Counted from the first letter of the stretch, positions 42,216 through 52,580 are shown. The stretch is DNA of 64,000 bases from Chryseolinea soli (GCF_003589925.1 NZ_CP032382.1:3038001-3102000), one strand, 5' to 3'. The notes: generated by a model not told the origin, from the letters alone. Program-made: numbers and translations.

Positions 42216-44885
42216 GTGTTAAAGAAATACCTTGTCGAACAGATAAAAGATAAAAATTGGAAGACCGTAATCCAATCTTGTCAGTCACTAAAGGATGGCG
42301 AAAGACTGGAGCTTATAAAACTCCTGAAGGATGAGGACACCACGAAGGACATTTTTGATGAAGTGGATCGTACGTTGGGTGAAGAAGAACGGGCTGCATT
42401 TTATGAGAATCAATCCCGGGTAAGGAGATGCTACTACTTGGCCCTTCTTGCCTGCACACGTAATTATTCTGATCTGAAGCAAACAGAATCGAAAGTGAAT
42501 GGTTGGGTATTAAACCCACTGCGTGAATTGCTGTGTCATTCGGATTACGTGGCGCTGGAAGCTTTTTTTAATCTGTTTCCGCCTGACTATCTGGACAAGG
42601 TAATCCAGGAAATGGCGAAAGATAAATTCAGGATTGTTGATTTTAGAACCCTGTGGAGAATTTATGAGTTAGGATGGGTAAGTTTTGATGAGGCTTATTT
42701 CACCAGAAGCCTGTTTACCATCCAGATGTTTAATAGAAACACAAAAACAGACACGGATTTCTTAGCGGGGAATGAGAAAGCGTTTCACCAGGTTTTTCTA
42801 GTTTTTTATAGAAATGAGGTACCGGTTCTGGACATTTCGAAATGGCAAGCGAGAGAGGGGTTTGTTTGCAAAAAGGTGTATGAATATTGGACGGAAGTAA
42901 TTATTCTATTAAATGAAAGGGGAATAGTTTTTGATCGATCGATCATTAAGAATCTGTTGGAGTCGCTGCTGAATAACTGGAAGAAAGGTCATTTAGATTG
43001 GCACACCAGGCTGCTTGAATTTTTTCATCCAACGGAAGATGAATTGCTGGAGCATCAAACTTTACTCTTCGCGCTGTTCGGCACGAATAACCCCAGTCTC
43101 ATCAATTTTGCCTTAAGGAATATCCAAACCATTCGTAAAGCGAAACGATTTAATGGCCTGGGCTTTATTGAAAACTTTGCCTTATGTTTCTCCAATGACA
43201 AATGCATCAAAGCGATTTTTTCCGGTTTGGATATCGTGGAAAACGTACTTACTAACCCCGATTACAAGGACGTGGATTTTTCCGAACGGTTAGCGGTGTT
43301 ACTGATGCATGCTGACGCAAACCTTCAGATGAAGACTGCAACGCTATTGCGTAAGTTTACCAATGCCGAGGATTTGAATATCATCGCTGCCCCGTACACT
43401 TCGTATCTGAAGCAAAAAACAAAAGATACACTTTCCATTTCAAGTGAGTCAAAAGCAAGCGTAAATGCGGATATAGCGGAGACCAAACAAGTTGCGGAAT
43501 TGGCTATTGCTTCCAACTGGGATGAATTGCTATTCCAGGTTGGCAATTGCATTCACACCAAATCGGCAACAGATATAGATCTGTTATTGGAGGGAATCAA
43601 TCAACTTCAAAATCAGATTCCGGTTGATTTGGAGAAGCAATTGAAGCCTTACACCAAACAACTTTTTAATAGGTCATGGGAAAATCATGTAATGGCTTAT
43701 TTTTCATTGTTCATCGAGGGATGGATAAATGAAAAGGAAATCGATTCAGACGAAGGCAGGTATGACCCTATTCCTTTTCTCAAAAACAAGTGTAATCGAT
43801 TGATTGAAAAATTGAAGAAGAAGAATCGTTTATCCTTTCTTTCAACGCCAACGCATCGGCCCTTTTTCATTCATCCCACGGCTTTGGTAAAAAGAGTTCT
43901 GGCTTATGAAGAAGTTGACGGTGTGATTTTCTATGAAGACTTGATCGTGGCTTGCAATCGTACGTGGTTTAAAAATGCAGACAATGAATCGAGGACGTTG
44001 GCGAAAAAAATGAAGGGAAAATATGCGAAGGCCTTGTCATATTTTTTAGGTGTCTCTGATAAAATTGAACCTACTGAAGAGACTCTTGCCCTATGGGCGC
44101 AGGTAACAAGAATCAGGAACCCCGATGCCGTATTTACGGAGTTTGACAATACAAGCGCGAGGGAGTATCCGTCTGTGATTCATCCGTTAATGCTAGACTT
44201 TCGTATCCACACGGAATCGAATCAATACGCCACCTGGCACAAAATGATACTGGGAGGAAATTGGAATAAAGCGTGGTACCTCGATCAGGAGCCCATCAGC
44301 TATGACCACATTTTTTACAATGTCAGCACGTTAAAGAAAGCATCCCGTATTGATATACCCTATCAGTTAAGTCTGAATCCGAATTATGTTGACGGACAGA
44401 TTAGCCGTTATATACCCAATTGGACTACCGGAAATGAAGTGGACGGATTTGAGTCCTGTTTGTTTCCATTGCAATTCCTGGTTGAAAATAAAATCGAAAC
44501 GCATCACAGTGGATGGATTTATATAGCGGCTTGCCTGATGTTTGAGAAAAAAATATCAAGGGAATTGGCCGGTGAGTATATTGAAATGGCATTGGTTGAA
44601 CAACATAAAGACCTGGATTACTTGGCTGATCTGATTGGTAGCCTCACCGCACAAAAATTTGGACCGGTGAACCGGCTACTGGAATTTTTTGATAAGCCCA
44701 ACACGAATCATCCTGTAAATGCTTTTAAATTTAAAGTACTAGGAAAATGTCTTGAGCATTTCGACATGCAACAACTGCCCGCCAATAGCAAAAAAGTCGT
44801 GGAGTATTATGAAGAATGGGTGCATCGCCTGGGCGTGAAAGGAAATGAAGAGCTCTTGGCCAAAGTCAAAACAAAGAAGAAATAA
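42216..44885 (+). CDS. DUF6493-like alpha-solenoid protein, partner of a SWIM protein
   Basis: 889 residues, almost all predicted helix with HEAT-like repetition (DVDFSERLAVLLMHADANLQMKTATLLRKF). The middle segment RLSFLSTPTHRPFFIHPTALVKRVLAYEE fits the DUF6493 family, my best but unverified match. There is no signal peptide, membrane segment or enzymatic motif. The stop TAA overlaps the ATG of the next gene (TAATG), so the SWIM protein is translationally coupled. The gene is clearly more AT-rich than most of the window and sits directly behind the tRNA-Lys fragments, suggesting acquisition. The first codon reads TTG with a weak context; ATG starts lie further in. Function unknown. Confidence 0.65.
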   Translation: MLKKYLVEQIKDKNWKTVIQSCQSLKDGERLELIKLLKDEDTTKDIFDEVDRTLGEEERAAFYENQSRVRRCYYLALLACTRNYSDLKQTESKVNGWVLNPLRELLCHSDYVALEAFFNLFPPDYLDKVIQEMAKDKFRIVDFRTLWRIYELGWVSFDEAYFTRSLFTIQMFNRNTKTDTDFLAGNEKAFHQVFLVFYRNEVPVLDISKWQAREGFVCKKVYEYWTEVIILLNERGIVFDRSIIKNLLESLLNNWKKGHLDWHTRLLEFFHPTEDELLEHQTLLFALFGTNNPSLINFALRNIQTIRKAKRFNGLGFIENFALCFSNDKCIKAIFSGLDIVENVLTNPDYKDVDFSERLAVLLMHADANLQMKTATLLRKFTNAEDLNIIAAPYTSYLKQKTKDTLSISSESKASVNADIAETKQVAELAIASNWDELLFQVGNCIHTKSATDIDLLLEGINQLQNQIPVDLEKQLKPYTKQLFNRSWENHVMAYFSLFIEGWINEKEIDSDEGRYDPIPFLKNKCNRLIEKLKKKNRLSFLSTPTHRPFFIHPTALVKRVLAYEEVDGVIFYEDLIVACNRTWFKNADNESRTLAKKMKGKYAKALSYFLGVSDKIEPTEETLALWAQVTRIRNPDAVFTEFDNTSAREYPSVIHPLMLDFRIHTESNQYATWHKMILGGNWNKAWYLDQEPISYDHIFYNVSTLKKASRIDIPYQLSLNPNYVDGQISRYIPNWTTGNEVDGFESCLFPLQFLVENKIETHHSGWIYIAACLMFEKKISRELAGEYIEMALVEQHKDLDYLADLIGSLTAQKFGPVNRLLEFFDKPNTNHPVNAFKFKVLGKCLEHFDMQQLPANSKKVVEYYEEWVHRLGVKGNEELLAKVKTKKK

Positions 44886-46231
44886 TGGTTCAGGATTTTG
44901 AATATCGGTATGCGTCTGCATCAACTGCCCAGGTAAAAGATGGCAGCACGGCATTGCTGTTTGCGCATTGTTCGGAAATTATTGAAGAGAACAATGTGCG
45001 TTGTTTTTTCTATGGACAGATTAAAGATTCCTTCATAGTGTCAAAATGCATGAGCGCGCTGGCCCGGACGGTAGGTTCCCATTATGCGCTTACGCCATCT
45101 CAAATTTTTTACTTAAAGGACCCGATCGTTTCGGTAGGGAACAAAGAAATGCGTTGGGAAGCATTTTCATCCTGCAATAGCGTTTATGCCCGTATTGATA
45201 TTTTGGAAAATGGTATTGATGGGGAGTTCCTGCAATCTGGCTGCACCAATATCGACTTTAACTCCGATACCGTCAGGGCATTTAATACGGTTACTCAGAA
45301 AGAAAAGCTATCGGTAAGTATAGGTTCGAAGGAAGTGAATATCTCTACAGAGCGGAGTAGCACACAGGAGAAGAAAGTCAAATTACCCAACCGGTGGATT
45401 AAGGGCTTGGGGAATGTGCAGGTTTATCTTTCGTCGATGGAGCTTGCCTTTACCCTTACGAAGATTGAAGCAACTCAACTTTTTAATACGTTACCAAAGA
45501 CAGCCGTAAAGGGAAACTATTATCTATACAAAAGCGGGTTGTCTTATCAATTCTCCCCTTCATCAAAACCTGGCGGCTTGAAAATAGGAGGGGTACACCG
45601 ACTGAATTTACTGCAAAACTTGCTTTTGCTCACCGAATCCGTCAGCTTCTATAAAAGTGATGATGAGCAGTGTGTGGCGGTGTTGTTGCGATTTGGGAAT
45701 ATTCGGATGTCATTTCTTTTTTCAGAAAGTGTATATCGTGGATTTTCAGGTGAAGGAAAGAATTTGGAGGCCTTAACTGAACAGGTTTCCGAAGAACTGA
45801 TCCTTGGAATTAATAATTTTTTTAAAACGAATGAAGTATTTCATCCCACGTTGATTTCAATTGAACATGACATTCCGCTTACGGTAATGGAGACGCTGCA
45901 ATCATCCTTGTCCAGTATAGGGTTATTGGGGTACGAACTTGGTGATCGCCAGTTTTTCTACAGGAGACTTCCGTTTAAATTGGAGCGTCTAAAAAGCTTT
46001 AACCCAAGAATTCAAAATGCCATTAAACTTGTAAGGGATAATGAGGTGACGATCCTTCAGCAAACCGACCAATACATAAAAGCTGAAGTAAAAGGTTCAG
46101 GAGATGTATTGCATATGGTCATTGCGAATAATGATGTTTTTCAATGCACCTGTAACTGGTACACGGCCAATAAAAACAATCGAGGTTTATGTAAGCACAT
46201 TTTGGCAGTGAAAATGACATTGAGCAAGTAG
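44885..46231 (+). CDS. SWIM zinc-finger domain protein
   Basis: 448 residues. The only recognisable element is at the C-terminus: C-T-C...LCKH (FQCTCNWYTANKNNRGLCKHILAV), the CxCx(n)CxH SWIM zinc site that binds DNA or protein partners. The N-terminal 400 residues form an unassigned beta-rich region. It starts at the overlapping TAATG after the DUF6493-like gene and shares its AT-rich composition. Similar SWIM plus large helical protein pairs occur in other bacteria, often with MoxR/VWA genes, which are absent here. Confidence 0.75.
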   Translation: MVQDFEYRYASASTAQVKDGSTALLFAHCSEIIEENNVRCFFYGQIKDSFIVSKCMSALARTVGSHYALTPSQIFYLKDPIVSVGNKEMRWEAFSSCNSVYARIDILENGIDGEFLQSGCTNIDFNSDTVRAFNTVTQKEKLSVSIGSKEVNISTERSSTQEKKVKLPNRWIKGLGNVQVYLSSMELAFTLTKIEATQLFNTLPKTAVKGNYYLYKSGLSYQFSPSSKPGGLKIGGVHRLNLLQNLLLLTESVSFYKSDDEQCVAVLLRFGNIRMSFLFSESVYRGFSGEGKNLEALTEQVSEELILGINNFFKTNEVFHPTLISIEHDIPLTVMETLQSSLSSIGLLGYELGDRQFFYRRLPFKLERLKSFNPRIQNAIKLVRDNEVTILQQTDQYIKAEVKGSGDVLHMVIANNDVFQCTCNWYTANKNNRGLCKHILAVKMTLSK

Positions 46232-46283
46232 AATATATTTGCTTTGAGCTCCATCTGTACTTCATCGATCTACGTCGCTTTCG

Positions 46284-46688
46284 TTAAGCGAATTTCTTGA
46301 TTGCCTCAGGGCTGACGGGGGTAAAAAAATTAATTAAATTGCCATCCGGATCGCGAAATAATAAGGAACGATTTCCCCAGGGCATGGTCGTAGGCTTTTG
46401 AACAATCTCACGGGTTAAATCTTTAATTCTCTCATAATCGTCATCTACATTTTCGACACGGAATTCTATAATCACACTTTTGTTGTTAGCAGGTTGTGCA
46501 ATATTCTCACCGAAAAAGCTCAACGTGCGCGTGCTGCCGATGGCCAGTGTAAAAGAACTTGTAACAATCTCGGCAAAGTCGTCCGTAGCCCACCGGGCCG
46601 GTAGGTTAGTAGCTTTTTCAAGAAATTGAACCAGGCGTTTGATGTCTGCGGTGATAATTCTTAGCGATACTAAATTCATGTTTTTCAT
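46284..46688 (-). CDS. VOC (glyoxalase/bleomycin-resistance) superfamily protein
   Basis: 134 residues from ATG 46688 (MKNMNLVSLRIITADIKRLVQFLEKATNLPARW). It has a typical paired beta-alpha-beta-beta-beta fold: the first half ends around SSFTLAIGST and the second carries IEFRVENVDDDYERIK and the ending GNRSLLFRDPDGNLINFFTP. Metal or substrate ligands cannot be assigned. A YafY-type regulator gene lies immediately upstream on the same strand, so the two probably form an operon. Confidence 0.83.
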   Translation of the reverse strand: MKNMNLVSLRIITADIKRLVQFLEKATNLPARWATDDFAEIVTSSFTLAIGSTRTLSFFGENIAQPANNKSVIIEFRVENVDDDYERIKDLTREIVQKPTTMPWGNRSLLFRDPDGNLINFFTPVSPEAIKKFA

Positions 46689-46755
46689 TTTCTTTTGTTT
46701 TAATGGATTATAAACGAATGAAACAAAAGTAAAATGACCCCCTGACAAGGGTGTG

Positions 46756-47472
46756 TCAGGGGTTGTGAAAGTTTTTCTCTTTACTGTCTAAATATTCCTT
46801 TAAGGTCAGTTTGTGGGGCGTGAAGTTCAAATCAAGAGGTTCAATTTTTAAAATTCTGCTTAGGCGGAACATTCTGTAGTCCTTCCTTAGTCTGCAGTAT
46901 GCGATAAGCGTCCAGCTCTCTTGTAGGTTATAATAGAATGCAAAAGGCTCAATTTTCCTTTCTGTTCTTTCGTCTTTGTGTTCTGACTGATAGGTGATAT
47001 TCAAAACTTTAAAGGCGGTCAAGGCGTTTTGGATTAACGTCAAAGAATCGCTCGTGTTTGAATGGGGTATGGCAGGGCTCACGGCAATCCTATTGGCTAA
47101 TAATTCAACTTTCTCTTTTGTTGCATAAAGCAAAACGGATTTTATTTTATTAATCGCTTCGGTATATTCTTTAATAAGAGAACTGTCCCTGTTTTTTAGT
47201 ACTAATTGTTCAGCCGTGATTAAAGCATTTGCTTCATTTTCGGTAAACATGACGGGCGGAATTCTATAGCCATCCATAAGAGAATATCCCTTCCCATCTT
47301 CGGTTACGATAGGTACGCCAGCTTGTTCTAATGCCCGGATATCTCTATAAATTGTCCTTACACTTACATCAAACTTTTCAGCAAGCGTTGTTGAAGTCAA
47401 TATTCTTTTCGTTTGCAGCTGGGTTAAGATGGCAGTCAGACGGGAAATTCTTTTTGTGTCGTTATCTTTCAT
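46756..47472 (-). CDS. YafY-type HTH/WYL transcriptional regulator
   Basis: 238 residues. An N-terminal HTH_11 winged helix (RISRLTAILTQLQTKRILTSTTLAEKFDVSVRTIYRDIRALEQAGVPI) is followed by a WYL domain (VLNITYQSEHKDERTERKIEPFAFYYNLQESWTLIAYCRLRKDYRMFRLSRI), which in characterised members senses ligands or single-stranded nucleic acid. It is followed by a VOC protein, a very common pairing. It likely regulates itself and that gene. Confidence 0.88.
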   Translation of the reverse strand: MKDNDTKRISRLTAILTQLQTKRILTSTTLAEKFDVSVRTIYRDIRALEQAGVPIVTEDGKGYSLMDGYRIPPVMFTENEANALITAEQLVLKNRDSSLIKEYTEAINKIKSVLLYATKEKVELLANRIAVSPAIPHSNTSDSLTLIQNALTAFKVLNITYQSEHKDERTERKIEPFAFYYNLQESWTLIAYCRLRKDYRMFRLSRILKIEPLDLNFTPHKLTLKEYLDSKEKNFHNP

Positions 47473-47640
47473 TGCAGGAAAATCTTAGAGAAAACTTGTC
47501 GGGTGCTAAAGTTACTGCTTCCATTTCACACTCCATCGTTTTCTTCATTCTTGAAAGAAATCCCGGCAATTGTTATACATGCGACTCCATCCCATCAAGC
47601 CACATTATATTTTGATAACTATTAGAAGGCTAATTATCAT

Positions 47641-48423
47641 TTATAATGCATTTGATTTCGTTTCCGATGCGGTTTGAGAAATAACTAAAGCGGTGCCGCA
47701 GAAACATAGACAGGTTAAGGAGCCTGTAAAATTTTCACCTTCCTGCCACTGTGGATAGAGAATATTATAATAAAGGTGTAGCGATAATAACCAGATGAAT
47801 AAATTGATGGCGAGCAGCATCAGAATGGCTCTTACCTTGAACCCACTAAAAATACTGATCGCAGATCCCATCAGGGCAACCCCGCCCAAGAAGGTCCAAA
47901 ATTCGGGAAAAGGAATATACTTCGGCACTATGTTGCTGATTCCCTGCAGGTTATTGTAGTGTCCTACGGCAAAATTGTATAACATGATGGCGTAGAGATA
48001 CTTTCCAAAAGGGGCGATCTTCCCAAGCCACTGCATAATCTTATTTCCAGGTTCTGGTGCTTGGATTGTCGAAATCGCCAGGAATCCTCCGCATAATGCT
48101 ATAACCTTATTGGTGTTGACCCAGTACTTATTAAAAGACCCTCCTGATAAAGACCAGGGCAAATGACCCAATAGGAATAATGCCAGGAATATGATCCCCA
48201 TGAATAGTGAGACGCTATTGAATTTTTTACCTATTGCAATTACAAAACCTGCAACGATTAGCAGCATGGCTATTAAATAGGCTACAAAAGATAGATCAGA
48301 CGGAATATTTGTTAATTCAGGTAGGATGATGGGCCTGATTCCCGGATAGAAAAAGTGCAACACCCCTATGCCGATGATCCCTACTCCAAAAAAGATGCGA
48401 CCGATGCTTAGATATATATTCAT
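47641..48423 (-). CDS. DoxX-like multi-spanning membrane protein
   Basis: 260 residues from ATG 48423; an ATG at 48447 is in frame. Seven or eight hydrophobic helices are visible, with LSIGRIFFGVGIIGIGVLHFFYP at the start, as in DoxX-like proteins, and a second similar half (GKYLYAIMLYNFAVGHY). Proteins of this type are linked to quinone or redox stress or to surfactant resistance, but no substrate is established. The composition is AT-rich like its left neighbours. Confidence 0.7.
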   Translation of the reverse strand: MNIYLSIGRIFFGVGIIGIGVLHFFYPGIRPIILPELTNIPSDLSFVAYLIAMLLIVAGFVIAIGKKFNSVSLFMGIIFLALFLLGHLPWSLSGGSFNKYWVNTNKVIALCGGFLAISTIQAPEPGNKIMQWLGKIAPFGKYLYAIMLYNFAVGHYNNLQGISNIVPKYIPFPEFWTFLGGVALMGSAISIFSGFKVRAILMLLAINLFIWLLSLHLYYNILYPQWQEGENFTGSLTCLCFCGTALVISQTASETKSNAL

Positions 48424-48657
48424 ATGATTTTCTTTAGTGTCTGTCATTTGTCGCAGCCTGGATAGGGGAGCACTAACCTTCCGTGCCGGCTATTAAATTT
48501 CTGGCAATAACGACTGGGGCCTAAATAAGGCATGAACAAAAGCCCGGCAAAAGCCTACAAAAGTGGGCAATTGTGGGTCTCCGGGTGTTTTTGGATGTCC
48601 GTGGGTAATTTTTTGACGTTTTTATTCTGATTCAACGATCTAAATTTGGGAATCATC

Positions 48658-49911
48658 ATGGACGAACAAACCTTAATAAAAACGAGCATCATCGAGATCT
48701 TTAAGGGCAACGGCTACAGCGATCTGGCTCGTATGACGCAACGGGACTTCGAACATATTGGGGAGCAGCTCAGGCAGAAGTCAGGCATCCTGATCAGTGG
48801 AACCACCATAAAACGACTGGCTTACGGGGAGTTCAGCCGGTTACCCCAAATCGCTACCCTAAACGCGATCGCCAATTTCTTCGATTACAAGAGCTGGCAA
48901 GAATATAGAGCCGACAAGGTTAAGAATGCGCCAGGAAAAGCGCCGGCAAAACAAGCAGGATATAAAATCAATTGGAAACACTTGTCAATACCGGGCACCA
49001 TTATTATTCTGGCCGGCATTTATTTTTTTGGCGCAACCAATGACTCCGTTAAAAATGCGGAGAGCGCATCTTTTTCATTCCGGAAGAATACTTCGAATGA
49101 TATCCCGAATTCGGTAGTCTTTAACTATAATATTGACGACGTGCAAGCCGATAGTTTTTTTATTCAACAGTCCTGGGATAAAAATCGCCGGGTGAGAATT
49201 TACAAGAAGAAACACACACTCACGGATATATATTATGAGCCCGGTTATCATATCGCTAAACTCATCGCCAATGATTCTGCCATCAGAGAGGTTGACGTAA
49301 GCATTCCAACCCATGGCTGGTTTTTCTATGCCATCGACAACATAGCCAACTACACACCTGAATATATCAAAGCGGATAGTTTTGTTAATAATGGCAGCCT
49401 TGGTCTGACGGCGGTGCAACTACGGGAGAGTAGCATTGATGTTAACAAAGACAAACGATACCATTACGTCTACTTCCCTGGTCAAATGGATGTACCGAGT
49501 GATAATTTTACATTTAAAACCAGGGTAAGAATGAGGGAAGTACGCCCTAGCACTTGCCCGTACATTGAAATAGAGCTCTTTTGCCAGCGATCCTTTATGA
49601 TCATGAGAAGCACAACAAAGGGATGTGCACACGAGGCTTTGATACGATTTGGCGAGCAGGTAATGGAAGGAATGGATACCGATCTAATGCCGATATCCTT
49701 TGATGTTAGTCAGTGGACAGATATAGAAATAATCGTAAAGAATAAGGTCGCCACTGTAAAGATAAATGATAAGGAAGTATTCTCCACGCATTTTACGAGC
49801 AATACCCGGTACCTCACGGGTCTTGGATATATTTCAAATGGGCTATGTGAAGTAGACAGAGCGGAATTGATCGGCCTGGACGGAAAAGTTATGTACAAAA
49901 ATGATTTCTGA
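48658..49911 (+). CDS. Membrane-bound protein with N-terminal HTH-like domain and extracellular LamG-like domain
   Basis: 417 residues from ATG 48658; a TTG at 48646 is in frame. The first about 85 residues (SGILISGTTIKRLAYGEFSRLPQIATLNAIANFFDYKSWQEY) match a helix-turn-helix-like module common in this phylum. One membrane helix follows (about 103-122, SIPGTIIILAGIYFFGA). Then comes a beta-rich periplasmic part, probably PKD-like (VVFNYNIDDVQADSFFIQQSWD), and a LamG/concanavalin-like domain (VSQWTDIEIIVKNKVATVKINDKEVF). The plan suggests one-component signalling through the membrane; no target is evident. Confidence 0.6.
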   Translation: MDEQTLIKTSIIEIFKGNGYSDLARMTQRDFEHIGEQLRQKSGILISGTTIKRLAYGEFSRLPQIATLNAIANFFDYKSWQEYRADKVKNAPGKAPAKQAGYKINWKHLSIPGTIIILAGIYFFGATNDSVKNAESASFSFRKNTSNDIPNSVVFNYNIDDVQADSFFIQQSWDKNRRVRIYKKKHTLTDIYYEPGYHIAKLIANDSAIREVDVSIPTHGWFFYAIDNIANYTPEYIKADSFVNNGSLGLTAVQLRESSIDVNKDKRYHYVYFPGQMDVPSDNFTFKTRVRMREVRPSTCPYIEIELFCQRSFMIMRSTTKGCAHEALIRFGEQVMEGMDTDLMPISFDVSQWTDIEIIVKNKVATVKINDKEVFSTHFTSNTRYLTGLGYISNGLCEVDRAELIGLDGKVMYKNDF

Positions 49912-49958
49912 ATAATTTATTACCCGCGCGCTCGGGTTCAGTTTCATTTCGAAGTTTG

Positions 49959-52580
49959 TCACTCATACTTCAATGTCTCTGCAGGATTTACCAACGCGGT
50001 TTTAAAGGCGTGATAACTTACCGTTGCCAGTGCGATCACCAATCCTGCCAATGTACTTAATGCAAATAACTCCCAGCTGATCGCGATCGAGAATTTGAAA
50101 CTCGTGAGCCATTGGCTCATCAGATACCAGGAGAGTGGCACGGCCAACGCAAAGGCAATCAGCGACAGCCACACATATTGTTTGTTGAGGAGAATAAAAA
50201 TGGAGGACATTCCGGCACCCAATACTTTTCGTATTCCTATTTCTTTTGTTCGGTTTACGGCGTTGATGCCCGCCAGTCCGAACAAACCCATGCAAGAAAT
50301 CAAAATGGCAAATCCGGTAGCGAGACCTGTGATGCTCATCCACCGCTCATAGCTTTCATATTGCTTCGCTACATCCTGATCGAGAAAAGTGTAGTCTAGC
50401 GGTTTGTCAGGGAAAAGCTCTTTCCACATGCTGCGTACTTTGTCAACGGAAGCCGGAATATTTCCGGCTTCTACACGAACCAACATTTTTGTGTGATAAC
50501 CGAAAAATTCGTCCATCGTGAGAAACAAAGGTTCTATGTTTTCCTCGAGTGACAGGAAATGATAGTCTTTCACAACCCCTATCACTTTGGAGCCGAGGCC
50601 AACCGTGTCTTCACGCCAGTTCAAATGTTCGTTCAGCGGATCGGTCCACTTCAGGTCTTTCACCAACGCTTCGTTTACGATGACCGCAGACGAATCTGAG
50701 AATATGTTCGCATCGAAATTTCTTCCTTGCGCAAGTTGAATGCCGAGCGTGGGGAGATAATTCGGATCAACGGCATAAACATAGGCCGCCTTTTCTTCGT
50801 CGTTGAATTTGTACCAAAAACGGCCCACCCCTTGGTTGAAAGATGAGCCTGTACCGGCGACAGAAACGATTCCGCTCTCGCCCTGTGCGCGCGTTCTGAA
50901 GCGTTCCACGATTTTGTTGGCTTCCTTATCCCGCCATCCGGTTTGTGTTTGGATGACGAGCGTCTGCTCTTTATTGTACCCGAGGTCTTTCGTGGCCACA
51001 AATTTCATTTGACGATACATAATCACAGAACAAATGATAAGACTGGCTGATAAAAAGAATTGCAACACAACCAACGGTTTCGTAAAGCCTGCTTGAAGCT
51101 GAGAAGTAGAATGTCCTTTCAAGACCAGTGCAGGTTGAAAGCGCGACAGAAAAACGGACGGATAACTTCCTGCCAGAAGCCCAACAACAAAAGTAAGTGC
51201 AAGCCCCATGCTCAACAACTCAGCCCAGTCGTTCCAGGCAATTACAATTCCTTTTCCGGTAAACTGATTGAATGAAGGCAGAAAGAGAATGACAAGCATT
51301 ATTCCAATAAGCATGGAGATACACGCCAACAACAAAGATTCAAATCCAAATTGATACATGAGTTGTTTGCGGCCTGCGCCGGTTACTTTTCGTACGCCCA
51401 CTTCTTTCCTTCGCGATGCAGACGTGGTGAGCGCCAACGAAATATAGTTGATGCAAGCCATCACCAAAATCAACAAAGCAAGTCCCCCGAGAATATAGGC
51501 ATATTGCGGATCGCTTACTTTGTGCCATCCCACCGATTTCATTAAATGCATTTCCGTGAGCGGAGTGAAGGCAAGTTCGATATCGCCCATGTATTTTTGA
51601 CCAACTTTACCGAGGCTGGCACGGAATTGGGCAGCATCAGCATTATCCGAGAGTTGAACAAAGCAAGGTGTACCAAAGGCTCTCCAATCCGTCATTTGTT
51701 TTTCGTATCCGGGAATGCTCTCTTCCGGCACTAAAATTTGAAAATCGAGGCTTGAATTGGCAGGAGGCGCCTCAATTATTCCGGCAATGGTAAAAAGTCT
51801 TTCGCCTCCATTGTCAATGGAAATGATCTTTCCCATCGCGTCTTCTTTTCCAAAATACTTTTCGGCAATCGCGGGTGTGATCACGGCTTCAAGTGTGTTT
51901 TCGAAAAGCTTTTCCGCGTTACCCGCGAATAACTTAAAGGAGAACATCTTGAAAAAATCACCATCAACATATGAAATCTTCTCAGAAAAAATTTTGTCGC
52001 GGTACCGCAATACTACCGTTCTGCCAGTATTGAAACGGGTTGCGTATTTTATTTGTGGCACTTCATCTTTCAGGACATTTCGGAGGCCAAACTGAAGCGA
52101 TGCGTCGCGCCCGGAGGGATTCTTTGAGTTTCTTTTAGCCTCCATGCGATAGATCTGGTTTTTGTTCGCATGGAATTGATCAAAGCTTTTCTCATCCCGA
52201 ATGAAGAGATAAATCAAGATGCAAAATGCAATACCAACACTCAAGCCAAAGGCATTGATGAACGAATACATTTTGCGCTTGAGTATGTTGCGTGAGGCTA
52301 CTTTAAAATAATTGCCGATCATAAAATTTTGATTTATTGAATGGCTTGAATACGGACGATAAACGGATCTCTGTTTTCGTTTTTTGATGGCATATGAAAA
52401 CACAAGTGATAATACCTGTTGGCAATATTTTAACTTGGCCCTGGTGACGCTCATGCGTTCAAGGTTGGCATAAAACAATTCGGTCATGTCGCCATGCAGG
52501 TCTTCGATAGCGGCATTGTCGCAATACCACGCGAAGAACTTCTCGGCAAGAATGGGTGGCTTACTGTTTTGCTTTTTCAT
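49959..52580 (-). CDS. ABC transporter permease, MacB/FtsX type, coupled to PadR
   Basis: 873 residues from ATG 52580, whose ATGA overlaps the PadR stop; an earlier in-frame ATG at 52616 is less likely. Order: prefix domain (about 1-75, FFAWYCDNAAIEDLHGDMTELFYANLERM), first helix, MacB_PCD-like periplasmic domain, three-helix FtsX block (ASRRKEVGVRKVTGAGRKQLMYQF), second periplasmic domain, final FtsX block (NRTKEIGIRKVLGAGMSSIFILL). The PadR-permease pair is frequent in Cytophagales. No ATPase gene is nearby. It probably takes part in envelope transport or peptide efflux under PadR control. Confidence 0.86.
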   Translation of the reverse strand: MKKQNSKPPILAEKFFAWYCDNAAIEDLHGDMTELFYANLERMSVTRAKLKYCQQVLSLVFSYAIKKRKQRSVYRPYSSHSINQNFMIGNYFKVASRNILKRKMYSFINAFGLSVGIAFCILIYLFIRDEKSFDQFHANKNQIYRMEAKRNSKNPSGRDASLQFGLRNVLKDEVPQIKYATRFNTGRTVVLRYRDKIFSEKISYVDGDFFKMFSFKLFAGNAEKLFENTLEAVITPAIAEKYFGKEDAMGKIISIDNGGERLFTIAGIIEAPPANSSLDFQILVPEESIPGYEKQMTDWRAFGTPCFVQLSDNADAAQFRASLGKVGQKYMGDIELAFTPLTEMHLMKSVGWHKVSDPQYAYILGGLALLILVMACINYISLALTTSASRRKEVGVRKVTGAGRKQLMYQFGFESLLLACISMLIGIMLVILFLPSFNQFTGKGIVIAWNDWAELLSMGLALTFVVGLLAGSYPSVFLSRFQPALVLKGHSTSQLQAGFTKPLVVLQFFLSASLIICSVIMYRQMKFVATKDLGYNKEQTLVIQTQTGWRDKEANKIVERFRTRAQGESGIVSVAGTGSSFNQGVGRFWYKFNDEEKAAYVYAVDPNYLPTLGIQLAQGRNFDANIFSDSSAVIVNEALVKDLKWTDPLNEHLNWREDTVGLGSKVIGVVKDYHFLSLEENIEPLFLTMDEFFGYHTKMLVRVEAGNIPASVDKVRSMWKELFPDKPLDYTFLDQDVAKQYESYERWMSITGLATGFAILISCMGLFGLAGINAVNRTKEIGIRKVLGAGMSSIFILLNKQYVWLSLIAFALAVPLSWYLMSQWLTSFKFSIAISWELFALSTLAGLVIALATVSYHAFKTALVNPAETLKYE

